A DNA stretch of 64,000 nucleotides. It comes from VXOI01 sp965261945. Its GTDB lineage: Bacteria; Chloroflexota; Dehalococcoidia; Lucifugimonadales; UBA3495. Of the stretch, positions 8,064 to 16,375 are shown piece after piece. Numbering within the stretch: position 1 is the first letter of the stretch; the number at the start of each line of letters is the position of its first letter. The notes below the pieces were generated by a model. That model ran no database searches, had not been told where the DNA came from, and saw nothing but the letters and a program-made list of their open reading frames with translations. Where the stretch lies: assembly GCA_965261945.1 (NCBI GenBank), contig CBDHEF010000001.1:1-64000 (forward strand). Reading direction: 5' to 3'. The translations under genes were made by a program, and so were the position numbers.

Positions 8064-8936
8064 CTACGGAAGTTCGTCGTCGGCCGGGGAAATTCCTTGT
8101 GCCGGCAGTGAGGGTAATGGCCTGATCGTTCTCACTGATTCGTGGAATGTGTCGATTTTATGGCGCATCGTCTGGATTTCCGTTTCGCTGAGACGTGGAG
8201 AACCGTCCCCCCCACCTTTTGCCATCAGCCCGGTCCCGAAGTGGGATTGTGCAGGTAGCAGGTGCGCGGTTTCATGGGTAATAGTGGAGTAATCGTCAGT
8301 CAGTGGGTGGTCCTTGAATGGCGTGGTGAATTGGCAGATATGTATCTCGCCTGTTTGTGATCCCTGTTCGCTTGGATTGGGGTCTGGCAAGACAAACCCC
8401 GCGGTCTTCATCCACTTACAAGAGCGGCTCCATGAATCTAGCCAGATTCTAATGTTCGCATCTTCCACCGAGTCGACATTTTCGTAGTTGAACCCCAACA
8501 CTTCTACTGTGTCTGAAAAACCGGCTTTTAGTTCTTCGGACGGTTGTTTGTTCCAGTAAACTTTCAGGGGCAGGTCCTCGCGCCAGACCTCGCGATCCTC
8601 AGGCAACGTCGTTTTGTCAGCTGTTAGTTTCGTATCTACTACACGGGCTCCGCAAGTGATGGTCAAGAGAACGGAAGGTATGACCATTGCGATTAGCATC
8701 GGACGTCCCCAGGTTCTTAGAGCCACTCCCGCGGGGTTTCTCCATGCAGTCTTGCCGACAACCAAAATTGCCAGGATTAAGACTGCTGCTACTACCCCTC
8801 CGAGGGGTTCCATATCCCTGAGGAACAGATAGACCATGGCAGCGGCGGCTAAGACGAGTGTCAGGGCGACTGCTATTTTTTTCGTAGCTGCATTCCTCTT
8901 CGTCTGTGCGTTGGAAGTAACCCTCAAGTCTGTCAA
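8064..8936 (-). CDS. Membrane-anchored zincin-like metalloprotease
   Basis: A 290-residue protein. Hydrophobic helices at about residues 20-40, 45-62 and 78-97 are followed by a soluble domain with the zinc motif HETAH (residues 221-225, catalytic Glu222), another histidine seven residues after the second and a Met-turn-like GLMAK. This resembles matrixin-like metzincins, although the third histidine is one position later than in the classical HEXXHXXGXXH motif. The likely start is a TTG at 8936 preceded by GGGAGG. It probably acts outside the membrane on peptides or proteins; the substrate is unknown. A second matrixin-like gene lies at 28915. Confidence 0.6.
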   Translation of the reverse strand: MTDLRVTSNAQTKRNAATKKIAVALTLVLAAAAMVYLFLRDMEPLGGVVAAVLILAILVVGKTAWRNPAGVALRTWGRPMLIAMVIPSVLLTITCGARVVDTKLTADKTTLPEDREVWREDLPLKVYWNKQPSEELKAGFSDTVEVLGFNYENVDSVEDANIRIWLDSWSRSCKWMKTAGFVLPDPNPSEQGSQTGEIHICQFTTPFKDHPLTDDYSTITHETAHLLPAQSHFGTGLMAKGGGDGSPRLSETEIQTMRHKIDTFHESVRTIRPLPSLPAQGISPADDELP

Positions 8937-8984
8937 ATAAGCCTCCCGATATCGTCGTTACACCGTGTAACGCTAGTCCCGGGA

Positions 8985-9191
8985 CTACCCAAACATGCGC
9001 TGTTGACCGGATGAGTTGCCGGCAGTGGGTCCTGGGCGCTGTGGAAGTGTCCGAGATCTTGGCGGAAGTTTCTTTGACCGGCCGCGGAAGTGGGGGTTGA
9101 GGGCGCTGGCCATGATGCCCGCGGCGCACGAGCTGCAGTAAGCGCCGACGTCGGCGCTGCGGTCGCAGTTCCTGCAGGTGGGGTTGGCCAT
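8985..9191 (-). CDS. Small zinc-ribbon protein
   Basis: A 68-residue protein beginning MANPTCRNCD with a second pair of cysteines in YCSSCAAG, giving CxxC-x(9)-CxxC, a typical zinc-ribbon arrangement. The rest is basic and Pro/Ser-rich. Proteins of this kind are often found beside recombinases and phage-like genes. It lies between a metalloprotease gene and an intact serine recombinase. It may bind nucleic acid, but the function is not known. Confidence 0.5.
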   Translation of the reverse strand: MANPTCRNCDRSADVGAYCSSCAAGIMASALNPHFRGRSKKLPPRSRTLPQRPGPTAGNSSGQQRMFG

Positions 9192-9600
9192 GGCCCAGGT
9201 CCTCGAGGAAGAGTGAGAGTTCCACGATAGCCCCTGCCGTACCGGCGTCGCAAGGACGAACTGTCATCAGTCCCCCTGGTGCCCGCGCCACCGTTTCCCG
9301 GGGAACGGACCCCTAGACATCCCTCTGGAGCCTGCCCGGGCAAAAACGGCCCGGAGGCCTCCAAACCGTTGATTTTCCCGCTTTTCGTGCCGGTCGGGGC
9401 GAAAACGACCTCGCAGGGTGCGATTTAAGGCCCCTGTCTTTTCTCGGCCGAACCGGGGGCCATCCAGGTCCGGGCCTTTCCCGACGTCCTGAGCACGTGG
9501 GCCATGCCGACTGCTCGTCAGCGATCAGGCCCATCTAGAGGCTACGTCCAGCTCTGAGAGGGTCCAGGTGTTTTTGAAGATGGCGTCGCCCTGACCAACC
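9192..9600. other. GC-rich gap without a convincing gene
   Basis: About 400 bp with only short overlapping frames and no recognisable protein. Motifs such as GGGCAAAAACGG and GGGGCGAAAACGACC occur around 9335-9415 and recall the TTTTCGCC motifs upstream of the recombinase at 9601-10224, so the gap may hold binding or crossover sites of that enzyme. Confidence 0.35.
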
Positions 9601-10224
9601 TCATTCCGTCCGGCCCAGGGTGCTGCGGAGCGTGGACCTGGGCACCCCGTACTTCCTGGCCACCGCCGCCGCCGGCATACCCTCCTTGATGTCCTGCCTG
9701 ATAGCAACGATCTGCCCCTCGGTGAGTCGTCGCGGCCGACCCAGCACCACGCCCTTATCCCTGGCGGCGTCAAGCCCCGCCCGGGTCCGGCGGCTGATGT
9801 TCTGCCGCTCTTGGCTGGCCACGTAGGCCGCCATGCTGGCCAGGACATTGCCCATGAAGGCCTCGGGCGAGTCGGGATCGGCATCCAGGTACTTCGTCCA
9901 CTGCACCTCGCTGTCGGCCAGGGACCGCAGCCTGATGCCGCGGCGCTGCAGGTCGTAGATCGCCCACATCGTCTCGAGGTAGCGCCGTCCCAGGCGGTCA
10001 ATGGCGGCCACCACCAGCACGTCGCCCTGAGCGAGCTGCTGGTCCAGGACGTGCCACTGGTCGCGGCTGTTGTAGTCCTTAGCCCCCGATGCCGCGACGT
10101 CGGCGTAGATCCGCGCAGGATCCACACCGGCCTCGACGAGCTGCCGGCGCTGGACGTGGGGGTCGCTTCCGGGATGGCCAGGCTCTTGGTCCCGGCTGGT
10201 GCGGATGTAGCCGTAGGTGGTCAT
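9601..10224 (-). CDS. Serine recombinase (resolvase/invertase family)
   Basis: A complete 207-residue small serine recombinase. The N-terminal catalytic domain starts TYGYIRTSRDQ with the nucleophile Ser10 and contains the conserved DRLGRR, a later segment with ASMAAYVASQERQNIS, and the basic RTRAGLDAARDKG arm. The C-terminal 40 residues form a helix-turn-helix (EGMPAAAVARKYGVPRSTLR). It cuts and rejoins DNA at a specific site through a phosphoserine link, resolving or inverting segments. Its upstream region carries three TTTTCGCC motifs, a plausible crossover or operator region. Unlike the relic at 6.6-7.1 kb it appears intact. The element it serves is not defined. Confidence 0.85.
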   Translation of the reverse strand: MTTYGYIRTSRDQEPGHPGSDPHVQRRQLVEAGVDPARIYADVAASGAKDYNSRDQWHVLDQQLAQGDVLVVAAIDRLGRRYLETMWAIYDLQRRGIRLRSLADSEVQWTKYLDADPDSPEAFMGNVLASMAAYVASQERQNISRRTRAGLDAARDKGVVLGRPRRLTEGQIVAIRQDIKEGMPAAAVARKYGVPRSTLRSTLGRTE

Positions 10225-10240
10225 TGGCCCATCTTACCCT

Positions 10241-10322
10241 TTTTCGCCAGGGGGTCACAAGAAGCAGGTGTCAGCATTTTCGCCAGTGGCGAAAACCGGG
10301 CGTTTTTCGCCTCAGTGGTGAA
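10241..10322. promoter_or_regulatory. Repeated TTTTCGCC motifs upstream of the recombinase
   Basis: Just upstream of the recombinase start lie TTTTCGCCAG at 10241-10250, a perfect palindrome TTTTCGCCAGTGGCGAAAA at 10277-10295, and an imperfect copy TTCGCCTCAGTGGTGAA at 10306-10322. The palindrome and its half-site relatives, spaced about 30 bp apart, look like a res-type recombination site or an operator for autoregulation. Not demonstrated. Confidence 0.5.
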
Positions 10323-10468
10323 CCGGCAGGAATAATCGACAGAGCCGGCAAAGGTAGTTGACGTTAATCAGGAGGGTCTGTTCTGGAGGCAGCCTCCGGA
10401 ATTCTGGGTTGCCGGACCGGATGCGCGCTTCCAGTTGATGGCATTACGTTTTTCGTTGCCAGTTCGGG

Positions 10469-11026
10469 TCACACGCCGCTGGCTTGGCGCTGCGATTCGC
10501 GCTCGGCTTTCTGTCGTGCTCTTCTGGCGGCGTCTGATTTGCGGCGGCGCTGTCGGTGTTTTTCAGCGCAGACTTCGCACATAGTCTGGTCAGGTATGGC
10601 TGGCTTCCTACATGCTCGGCACAACCCAAGTGCTCTGGCGGTCAGGCGCATCTGCTTAGCGTTTTTTCTGTAGAATTCCTTCCGTTCAGGTGTTTGGTTT
10701 CTGGCCTTGTCGTAGGCTTTGCGTTGTTCCGGTGTCTGCTTGGGTCTCGTTATTAGTACCTTGGCGGGGTTAGGGGTCCGGTTGGGCTGGTCGTCGTTCT
10801 GTAAAGGCTGGGGCTTGGGGTTACTCGGTCTCCGGATTTCTGTTCGGGTGGGTTTCAGGAGAGTCGGGTATGAAGAGGGCCGGGTAGGCGGATTGCGATT
10901 GGGCCGAAAGGATTTGGGCAGGGAGATGCGGATGGAGAAGATTGTGCCTATCGCCCGCTTATGCGGGAATGACGGGGCGAGGCGACAATGCCGGTGCGGG
11001 CAGGAATGTTGGGCAAGTATGGGCAC
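10469..11026 (-). CDS. Small basic zinc-ribbon protein
   Basis: The reliable part is the last 90 residues: a basic helical stretch (TPEQRKAYDKARNQTPERK) followed by LCRACRKPAIPDQTMCEVCA, a CxxC...CxxC zinc ribbon, and an Arg/Lys-rich tail. The frame extends to 11026, but its first 40 residues come from a dispersed GCGGGAATGACGG intergenic repeat, so the true start probably lies further in, at a non-ATG codon I cannot fix. Such proteins are often encoded near phage or mobile genes and may bind nucleic acid. It ends 240 bp upstream of the recombinase, on the same strand. Confidence 0.5.
   Translation of the reverse strand: MPILAQHSCPHRHCRLAPSFPHKRAIGTIFSIRISLPKSFRPNRNPPTRPSSYPTLLKPTRTEIRRPSNPKPQPLQNDDQPNRTPNPAKVLITRPKQTPEQRKAYDKARNQTPERKEFYRKNAKQMRLTARALGLCRACRKPAIPDQTMCEVCAEKHRQRRRKSDAARRARQKAERESQRQASGV
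10954..10975. repeat. Dispersed repeat, GCGGGAATGACGG family
   Basis: A hairpin with CCCGC...GCGGG arms followed by AATGACGG. The same family occurs at 15681, 15765, 45686-45784 and 51573. Confidence 0.6.
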
Positions 11027-11029
11027 AAC

Positions 11030-11785
11030 TTAATCCCGCAGACTGCGACCGGTGTGTTCCAGGAATACGGTTTCCAGTGTCACTTCCTCCGGGTCGCCTA
11101 TCTCGGCCTTCAGCTCCCCGGGGCGGCCCAGGCGTATCAGTTGTCCGTTGTCCATGATTGCCAGCCGGTCGCAGAGGCGGTCGGCCTCCTCCATGTAGTG
11201 GGTGGTGTAGAGCACGGTCATGCCGGCGTCGCGCAGGCCCTCGACGGTTTCGAAGATGTGGCTGCGCGACTGCGGGTCGATGCCCACCGTTGGCTCGTCG
11301 AGGAATAGCAGTTGCGGGCGGCTCATCAGGGCCACGGCCAGGTTGACGCGCCTTTTCATTCCCCCGGAGAACTTTTCCACCTTGTCGCGGGCGCGCTCGG
11401 TGAGGCCCACCGATTCCAGGTGTTCCGCCGCCGCGCTCTTGGCTTCCCTGCCGCTCAGCCCGGCCATGCGCCCGAAGAACACGAGATTGTCGGTGGCCGA
11501 CAGCTCCGGGTAGAGGGCCAGTTCCTGCGGGCAGACGCCCACCAGCCGGCGCACGGCGTCACTCTCGCGGGTCACGGAATGCCCGCCGATGACCACGTCG
11601 CCTTTGTCGGGGGCCAGCACGGTGGACAGCATTCGGATGGTGGTGGTCTTGCCTGCCCCGTTGGGACCCAGCAGTCCGAAAATCTCCTGCTTGCCGATGC
11701 TGAAGGAAACGCCGCCCACCGCCGTCAGCCCGCCGAAGGATTTGTGCAGGTTGCTGGCGACCAGGAATTCCGGGGGTTCGGTCAT
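11030..11785 (-). CDS. ABC transporter ATP-binding protein (DrrA/CcmA type)
   Basis: A 251-residue ATPase with Walker A GPNGAGKTT, Q-loop GVCPQEL, signature FSGGMKRRVNLA, Walker B LLFLDEPTVGID and the H-loop in TTHYMEEAD. It matches the ATPases that drive drug, lipid or polysaccharide exporters of the ABC-2 type. The start at 11785 (MTEPPEFL) is chosen because the ABC domain begins directly after it; the frame is open 18 codons further. No ABC-2 permease gene is adjacent on either side, which is unusual, because these ATPases are normally followed by one. It must use a permease encoded elsewhere or be an orphan. Confidence 0.85.
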   Translation of the reverse strand: MTEPPEFLVASNLHKSFGGLTAVGGVSFSIGKQEIFGLLGPNGAGKTTTIRMLSTVLAPDKGDVVIGGHSVTRESDAVRRLVGVCPQELALYPELSATDNLVFFGRMAGLSGREAKSAAAEHLESVGLTERARDKVEKFSGGMKRRVNLAVALMSRPQLLFLDEPTVGIDPQSRSHIFETVEGLRDAGMTVLYTTHYMEEADRLCDRLAIMDNGQLIRLGRPGELKAEIGDPEEVTLETVFLEHTGRSLRD

Positions 11786-11878
11786 GGAATGTCCGTCTCC
11801 CGGGTGCAGTACGTCATCGTGCCCTGCGCACCCATTCACCGGAGTTCGAGGGCAAAAGGATGGGAGTTTGTACTGGAA

Positions 11879-12670
11879 TTACTCATGCACAATAACAGCC
11901 CAGACGTTTTTCCGTCCGGCTTGGGCCATTTGCGGTTGAGGAATTTGATTGCCGACCACCAAAGGGTATGCCGTCGAGCCTGTCGCTTGCTGGAGGATGG
12001 CGGCCCTCTCCTCTGCCCGGTCTATGTCGTCATCGTGCACCGTCTTTGAGATTTCAGCGACAACGTATACCGTTCTCCCGTCTTTCGATGCTCTGACTAC
12101 TGCGTCGGTGTTCAAGAGATGGTGCCACTGATCGTCGGTTATGTGGTCTGCTTCCACTAGGGCGTCCATCTGGTCGTGGAAATCCGGGGTGGTTCCCAGG
12201 GCGGCGGAGTGAACCAGCCTGCCTCGCCTGAGTCCGAAGAGCCTGCTGACCTCGCCAATCAAGGTGCGGCTGACGTGGCGCTCGTATTCTCGCCCATCCA
12301 GCCTGCCGACGGTGCCTTGGAGAGTATTGACGGTACCTTCAAGCCTGACGAAGTTACCTTGTAGCGTACCGACGTTGTCTTCGAGGTTGCCCAGCCGGGA
12401 CTTGACCTCTGAAAATTCCTGCTGGGTCTGCTCCATGAATGCCTCGGTCCGGGCCATGAACGCCTCGGTCCGGGCCACGAACGCCTCGGTCCGGGCCACG
12501 AACGCCTCGGTCTGCTCCATGAATGCCTCGGTCCGGGCTACGAACGCCGCGAATTTCTCCGGCAGTTCGATGAGTTCTTGGGTCAGCAGTTCCCGGCGAA
12601 CCTCTGCCCTGAACTCAGGGTCCTCTCGTAGCAGGCGCAGGAAGTCTGCGGTGGTGGCTATTGTGCTCAT
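11879..12670 (-). CDS. Heptad-repeat coiled-coil protein with a nuclease-like C-terminal domain (DUF3782-like)
   Basis: A 263-residue protein. Residues 45-87 are seven-residue repeats of the type TEAFVAR/TEAFMEQ, followed by further coiled coil (NLEDNVGTLQGNFVRLEG). The C-terminal half carries NTDAVV......YVVAEIS..V...DIDRAEERA, related to the end of the gene at 1164-1721. This resembles a PD-(D/E)xK-like fold in coiled-coil DUF3782-type proteins; nuclease activity is not shown. The repeats are encoded by exact 21-bp DNA repeats, so their number may vary between strains. It stands alone, upstream of the ABC ATPase gene with a 93-bp gap. Confidence 0.65.
   Translation of the reverse strand: MSTIATTADFLRLLREDPEFRAEVRRELLTQELIELPEKFAAFVARTEAFMEQTEAFVARTEAFVARTEAFMARTEAFMEQTQQEFSEVKSRLGNLEDNVGTLQGNFVRLEGTVNTLQGTVGRLDGREYERHVSRTLIGEVSRLFGLRRGRLVHSAALGTTPDFHDQMDALVEADHITDDQWHHLLNTDAVVRASKDGRTVYVVAEISKTVHDDDIDRAEERAAILQQATGSTAYPLVVGNQIPQPQMAQAGRKNVWAVIVHE
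12428..12547. repeat. 21-bp tandem repeats coding for heptads
   Basis: Nearly six copies of a 21-bp unit (core GAACGCCTCGGTCCGGGCCA) inside the gene at 11879-12670. Each copy encodes one heptad of the coiled coil, so copy-number change keeps the frame. Confidence 0.85.
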
Positions 12671-12867
12671 GTCCGTATTTTATCCCATTCCCTTCCCCAA
12701 CTTAGGGAGAAGCGGCAAGTGTTGCGCGAATGCTCTCGCGACATTAAATGTAAACTCTGGCTGAAGGATATGTCAATCAAAAGTGTTGGCATTAAGTGTC
12801 GCGCAAAAGCGTCAATCCGGGCAGGAACCCAGAGTAGAAACCCCGTCGGGGAGGCGGCTATCCGTAT

Positions 12868-14181
12868 CTACCGTCGTGGCGTTGGCACGGGGGGCGTGAC
12901 TTCAGCCTGACCGGGATCGTAGCCCACCAGCTCGACGAATCCCCTGGCATCCGAAAAAGTGCGGTCTCGCCGCACTTCACCCGTAACGGCTCCTTCCCAA
13001 TACGCAACGGGCAGGAACTCGCCGGCGGCGAACTCAGCGTGCTCCATGACCGGGAACAATGTCGCGTCAATCTTCAACGGTTCTATGAACAGTCGCCAGG
13101 TCGACGGGTAAACGATACTCGTTTCTGGACTGCGCCACGCATACATCCCCTCAAGGGACACTCCCTCGCTGGGAACGTGAGTCGCTGCGCCGTCGGAGTC
13201 GACGAAAGTGGCGTATGCCGCCACGCGCTCCGTCAGCAGCGGCCAGGGTTCGCCATCCGGTGTAGGCTGACGTTCAGCAGGTTTCCACACCACTGCCACC
13301 ATCAGGTCGGAGCCGTCGTCCATCTGTAGGTTAATCCAGTCCCACCCGAAGTCCACACGGGAGATGTCACCCCACTGGTGGTCCATCCAGCCCGACCCCG
13401 ACACTTCTCGGCGGCCTGTATCATCCTCGATCCACCCTCCAAGCTCCATGCGGGTCCGGGAGTAATAGTAAGTGCTCCCTGCACCTCCCAGGTCCACCAG
13501 GCCCGTCGAGTCGTGCAGCACCGCCTCCCGGAGGGATATGGCTTCCAGGTTCAACGTCTTGCCATCCAGAGCGAACCGCAGTTCGTAGCTCTTCCCGTCG
13601 CCCCGCATAACCCAGCCGTCGGCGTTGATGTCCACGCCGGGAGCCTTCGGATCGAGCGTGGCCAGCGTGCCCCGCTCCCCCGAGGAGTGCGTTCCGCTTG
13701 CGTGGTCGCTCAGGGTGGCGTGCAGCAGGTGGGGCGTTCCCAGCGGCAGCGTGGGCGACTGGAAGGTCACGAAGTGGTAGCTGTACTCGTTCCCGGCATC
13801 GTCCAACAGGAAGCCGTTGAAGTACCACCACTCGATGGGTGATTCGTGGGGGGCTTCATCCTCCGGCAGCGAGACCAGCGGGCCGGACGCGGGGGGCGGC
13901 GTGGCCGTGGGTGTACTTGGCGGCGGCGTGGGCGTATTGGTCGGAACGGCGACCGCGGGCGTGGCGGCGCTGGCAGGCCGGGTAGCCGTTGGCTCGGGCG
14001 TGTCAGGCGGTTGTGTCGGAGCGGGCGCTGGCTCAGCGCCGCAGCCAACGGATAGCAGAACGAGGGCCGCAGCGAAGACCACCACAAGGGGAAGTCGGGC
14101 GGCTCTATGCCTGGAGACCGGGAGCCACGAAATTTTCGGAAACATGAAGCTGTAAGACCGCATCCGCAGTGGGCTTTCCAT
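12868..14181 (-). CDS. Lipoprotein with CrtC/AttH-like lipocalin domain
   Basis: A 437-residue surface lipoprotein. The signal peptide ends at a lipobox with Cys47 (LSVGC) and is followed by a Pro/Thr-rich linker to about residue 105. The remainder matches the lipocalin-like carotenoid 1,2-hydratase (CrtC)/AttH family: IEWWYFNGFLLD near the start of the domain, YYYSRTRMELGG, and SGSGWMDHQWG in the middle. Family members act on hydrophobic substrates such as carotenoids, or have unknown roles as AttH. No carotenoid genes are nearby, so the substrate is unknown. It has its own promoter region and no close partner. Confidence 0.75.
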   Translation of the reverse strand: MESPLRMRSYSFMFPKISWLPVSRHRAARLPLVVVFAAALVLLSVGCGAEPAPAPTQPPDTPEPTATRPASAATPAVAVPTNTPTPPPSTPTATPPPASGPLVSLPEDEAPHESPIEWWYFNGFLLDDAGNEYSYHFVTFQSPTLPLGTPHLLHATLSDHASGTHSSGERGTLATLDPKAPGVDINADGWVMRGDGKSYELRFALDGKTLNLEAISLREAVLHDSTGLVDLGGAGSTYYYSRTRMELGGWIEDDTGRREVSGSGWMDHQWGDISRVDFGWDWINLQMDDGSDLMVAVVWKPAERQPTPDGEPWPLLTERVAAYATFVDSDGAATHVPSEGVSLEGMYAWRSPETSIVYPSTWRLFIEPLKIDATLFPVMEHAEFAAGEFLPVAYWEGAVTGEVRRDRTFSDARGFVELVGYDPGQAEVTPPVPTPRR

Positions 14182-14294
14182 CCATTATAAACCCGCCCCA
14201 TGCGGTTCGGGGGGGCAGAGATCAGACAAGCAGGGGCTTTAATTCTCCATCTTCCTTGAGAGAGGGACGGGATCTCAAGCAGCGTTGAAGGACA

Positions 14295-14330
14295 AGCAGA
14301 AACCCCGACCGGCAAGTCGGGGTTTCTGCT
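14295..14330 (-). terminator. Strong hairpin, probable terminator
   Basis: A perfect 15-bp stem (AGCAGAAACCCCGAC with its complement) and a 6-base loop, located 21 bp after the stop of the minus-strand gene at 14352-14834. Confidence 0.7.
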
Positions 14331-14351
14331 GGAATACAGGAGTGGCGTGTT

Positions 14352-14834
14352 CTAGGCTTGCGCTGCTTGCCTTTCAGCATCGTCTGCTCGTTGGCGTTCC
14401 GCGTCTGCTCGTTGGCGTTCCGCGTCCGCTCGTTGGCGTTCCGCGTCCGCTCGTTGGCGTTCCGCGTCCGCTCGTTCTCGTTCCGCGTCCGCTCGTTCTC
14501 GTTCCTCGATCACCCGCTTGCGCTCTTCGGCTAACTGTCTTTCTAATGCTCTAAGCATAGTGTATCTCCATATACCCCCGGTTCCACCAACGATAGCCCC
14601 GTGAGTAATCACCTTGTTCAGCAAATCAAGGTTGACGAATTTTGCCCAACTCGACAAGCTACACCCGGTGGTTTCTGCCAATTTAGCCGTACAAGGCTGT
14701 GTCGTGAAATACCACACTATCCAAGTTACGACAATCGCCCCAAGAGCTAATACGAGGGGGATCCACGCCAGTTCCCAAAAGTCGGCCCAATGGTTCCGGT
14801 TGTTGGTGGGCGCGACGTTCTGTTCCTCTTGCAA
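14352..14834 (-). CDS. Membrane-anchored coiled-coil protein with heptad repeats
   Basis: A 160-residue protein. One transmembrane helix lies at about residues 24-44 and a weaker hydrophobic segment near residues 78-92. From residue 95 to the end it is a highly charged coiled coil with six near-identical heptads ADAERQR/ADAERER. The heptads are encoded by 21-bp DNA repeats. The likely form is a membrane protein with a cytoplasmic coiled-coil tail that binds a partner or itself. Similar designs occur at 26709-27131 and 57358-57879. Function unknown. It is followed by a strong terminator hairpin. Confidence 0.65.
   Translation of the reverse strand: MQEEQNVAPTNNRNHWADFWELAWIPLVLALGAIVVTWIVWYFTTQPCTAKLAETTGCSLSSWAKFVNLDLLNKVITHGAIVGGTGGIWRYTMLRALERQLAEERKRVIEERERADAERERADAERQRADAERQRADAERQRADAERQRADDAERQAAQA
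14381..14506. repeat. 21-bp tandem repeats coding for ADAERQR heptads
   Basis: Six copies of a 21-bp unit (CGTCTGCTCGTTGGCGTTCC plus one base) with single-base variants. Each copy encodes one heptad in the minus-strand gene. Confidence 0.85.
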
Positions 14835-15155
14835 CTCCCCATTACCTTTATCATCCCGTTTGCGCTAGGGATCTGGAACACTCAATCCTGTCCGAAGTCT
14901 ATACCAATACAGCATAGGCTTGATATTTGGATGATAGAACCCTATCAACCACTCGTCAAGAATTCGTGCTCAAAATAATCCGTCAACTGGGAAAGCGAGG
15001 ATTGTTGTTGGGTGGCGGAAATTGGAGCGGGGGAACCGAAACGACCACTCTGCGCCGGCGCCCAGGTTTTCCGGTATCATTGCTTCAACAGGCATGATGA
15101 CAACAGGCATGATGAATGGCAGCGCACACTCAGCAGACGCGATGGAGGAAGAATC
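14835..15155. other. Intergenic gap, no gene seen
   Basis: About 320 bp between divergent genes, partly AT-rich (14870-14980). It probably holds promoters for both sides. I see no convincing small gene, RNA or repeat apart from a short direct repeat ACAGGCATGATGA near 15090. Confidence 0.4.
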
Positions 15156-15584
15156 TTGGCGAAATTAACCGCAGAAGAGATAGACGCATTCCTGTTCCAG
15201 CCGCTGACGGCGCACCTGGTGACGCTCCGGGCTTCGGGTACCCCGCACGTTGCGCCGGTGTGGTTCCTGTGGGACGAGGGCCGGGCCCTGGTGATGGCCG
15301 ACGCCGGCGCGGTCAAGGTGCGCAACATCAGCCGCAACCCTGCCGTGGCCCTATGCGTATCGACGCCGGACAGGCCCTATTCCTACGTCACCGTCGAGGG
15401 AGCGGCCGCTTCTGACTCAGAGGGGCTGGAGTCCATAGTCCATCGAATCTGCGTCAACTACGACGGCCCTGTGCGCGGCCCTGAGTTCGCCCGCGAGCTG
15501 TTGGCCGACGAGCGCATGGCCCTAATAACCATCACCCCGGACCGCATCATCTCCTGGAAAGACGACAGCGGGGAAGAAGAGTAG
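15156..15584 (+). CDS. PPOX-class (pyridoxamine-oxidase-fold) flavin/F420-binding protein
   Basis: A 142-residue split-barrel protein. The start is a TTG at 15156 with GGAGGA eight bases upstream; the frame is open further up but without family similarity. Conserved features are LVTLRASGTPHVAPVWF near the N-terminus, VRNISRNPAVAL in the middle and YVTVEGAA after it, as in F420- or FMN-dependent PPOX-type reductases. It probably reduces a small organic substrate with F420 or FMN. A Ddn-like F420 enzyme elsewhere in the window (42917) fits an F420-using organism. The substrate is unknown. Confidence 0.75.
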   Translation: MAKLTAEEIDAFLFQPLTAHLVTLRASGTPHVAPVWFLWDEGRALVMADAGAVKVRNISRNPAVALCVSTPDRPYSYVTVEGAAASDSEGLESIVHRICVNYDGPVRGPEFARELLADERMALITITPDRIISWKDDSGEEE

Positions 15585-15597
15585 GCATACTCCAACT

Positions 15598-15786
15598 CCT
15601 CCCTCTCCATCGAGGGGAGGGCTGGGGTGGGGGGCAATCGCGCTTTAATCGCGCTTTAACTGAATCAGCATTGGCGCAGTCCGTCATTCCCGCCTTCGCG
15701 GGGATCCAGGGTTTTCCTGCCTCCTGACTGTCTCCGCAGGGCTGTGCCGACAGGTCTCCCCCCAGCGTATTCGCTGGAATGACGGG
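15598..15786. repeat. Cluster of dispersed palindromic repeats
   Basis: Contains a CCTCTCC...GGAGGG repeat (15598-15632), a GTCATTCCCGC...GCGGGGATCCAGG repeat (15681-15710) and an inverted partial copy ending GGAATGACGGG (15765-15786). The opposed GTCATTCC and GGAATGAC ends give a MITE-like pair. Confidence 0.65.
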
Positions 15787-15968
15787 TTGGGGCGAGATTT
15801 CGCCAGGGGAAAAGACTTTGCCCAGGTTCTGCCTGCCCCGCCGCCGTGGTTTGACCGGCAAAATAAGCCCGCGCTATGATGCCTACATATAGCTTGGCCT
15901 GCTCTCGACCCCTGAAGCCAAGTCTGGTGGAGAGACCTTGGAAGTCATCGACTGGGAAGCAGCGGGAA

Positions 15969-16331
15969 ATGACACCTGAGCAAACTGTCGACACCAACCA
16001 CGGCCACGCCGGCCGCGGGAGGAGAAACCCTGGGCACGACCATGAACCCGACTATCGGAGCGCCGGTCGTCGCAGCCTGATAATTGTCCTGATTCTGCTT
16101 TGCTGCCACATGGGGATTGAAATGGCCGGCGGCATCCTTTCGGGCAGCTTGGGATTGTTGGCCCATGCGACCCACATGATTACCGGCGCAGTCGCCATTG
16201 GCTTGGCGCTCTTCGCCATGTGGATTGCGGAGCGTCCAGCTACCACCATACAAATAGAGCAGTTGGTGGCGGATTGTACCGAAAACCACCACGTGGGACA
16301 CCTGGAAGCCCGTACACACGCTGAGGCATGA
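15969..16331 (+). pseudogene. Internally deleted cation diffusion facilitator (CDF) copy
   Basis: The frame encodes the N-terminus of a CDF transporter very similar to the intact neighbour (GIEMAGGILSGSLGLLAHATH, cf. AVEIVAGILSGSLALLADAAH), runs to AMWIAERPATT, then jumps directly to the last 30 residues (IQIEQLVADCTENHHVGHLE, cf. IQMEQSVAGCTERHHFDHL). About 200 internal residues are missing. The metal-site residues HMFTD are changed to HMITG. It therefore cannot transport and is a decayed tandem duplicate. The frame is open from 15876. Confidence 0.8.
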
Positions 16332-16375
16332 CAAACTGGAACGCCGAATCCGGCTAACCGCCCGAGAGTCCGGAA

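Noticed and set aside
10469..11026. Full-length reading of the zinc-ribbon gene from 11026
   Set aside because: The first 40 codons lie in a dispersed intergenic repeat, so this start is unlikely; only the C-terminal part is trusted.
12428..12547. Tandem repeats that could be taken for a CRISPR array
   Set aside because: The copies are contiguous 21-bp units without spacers and encode coiled-coil heptads in frame. The same reasoning excludes CRISPR at 14381, 26825, 39635, 40044 and 57461.
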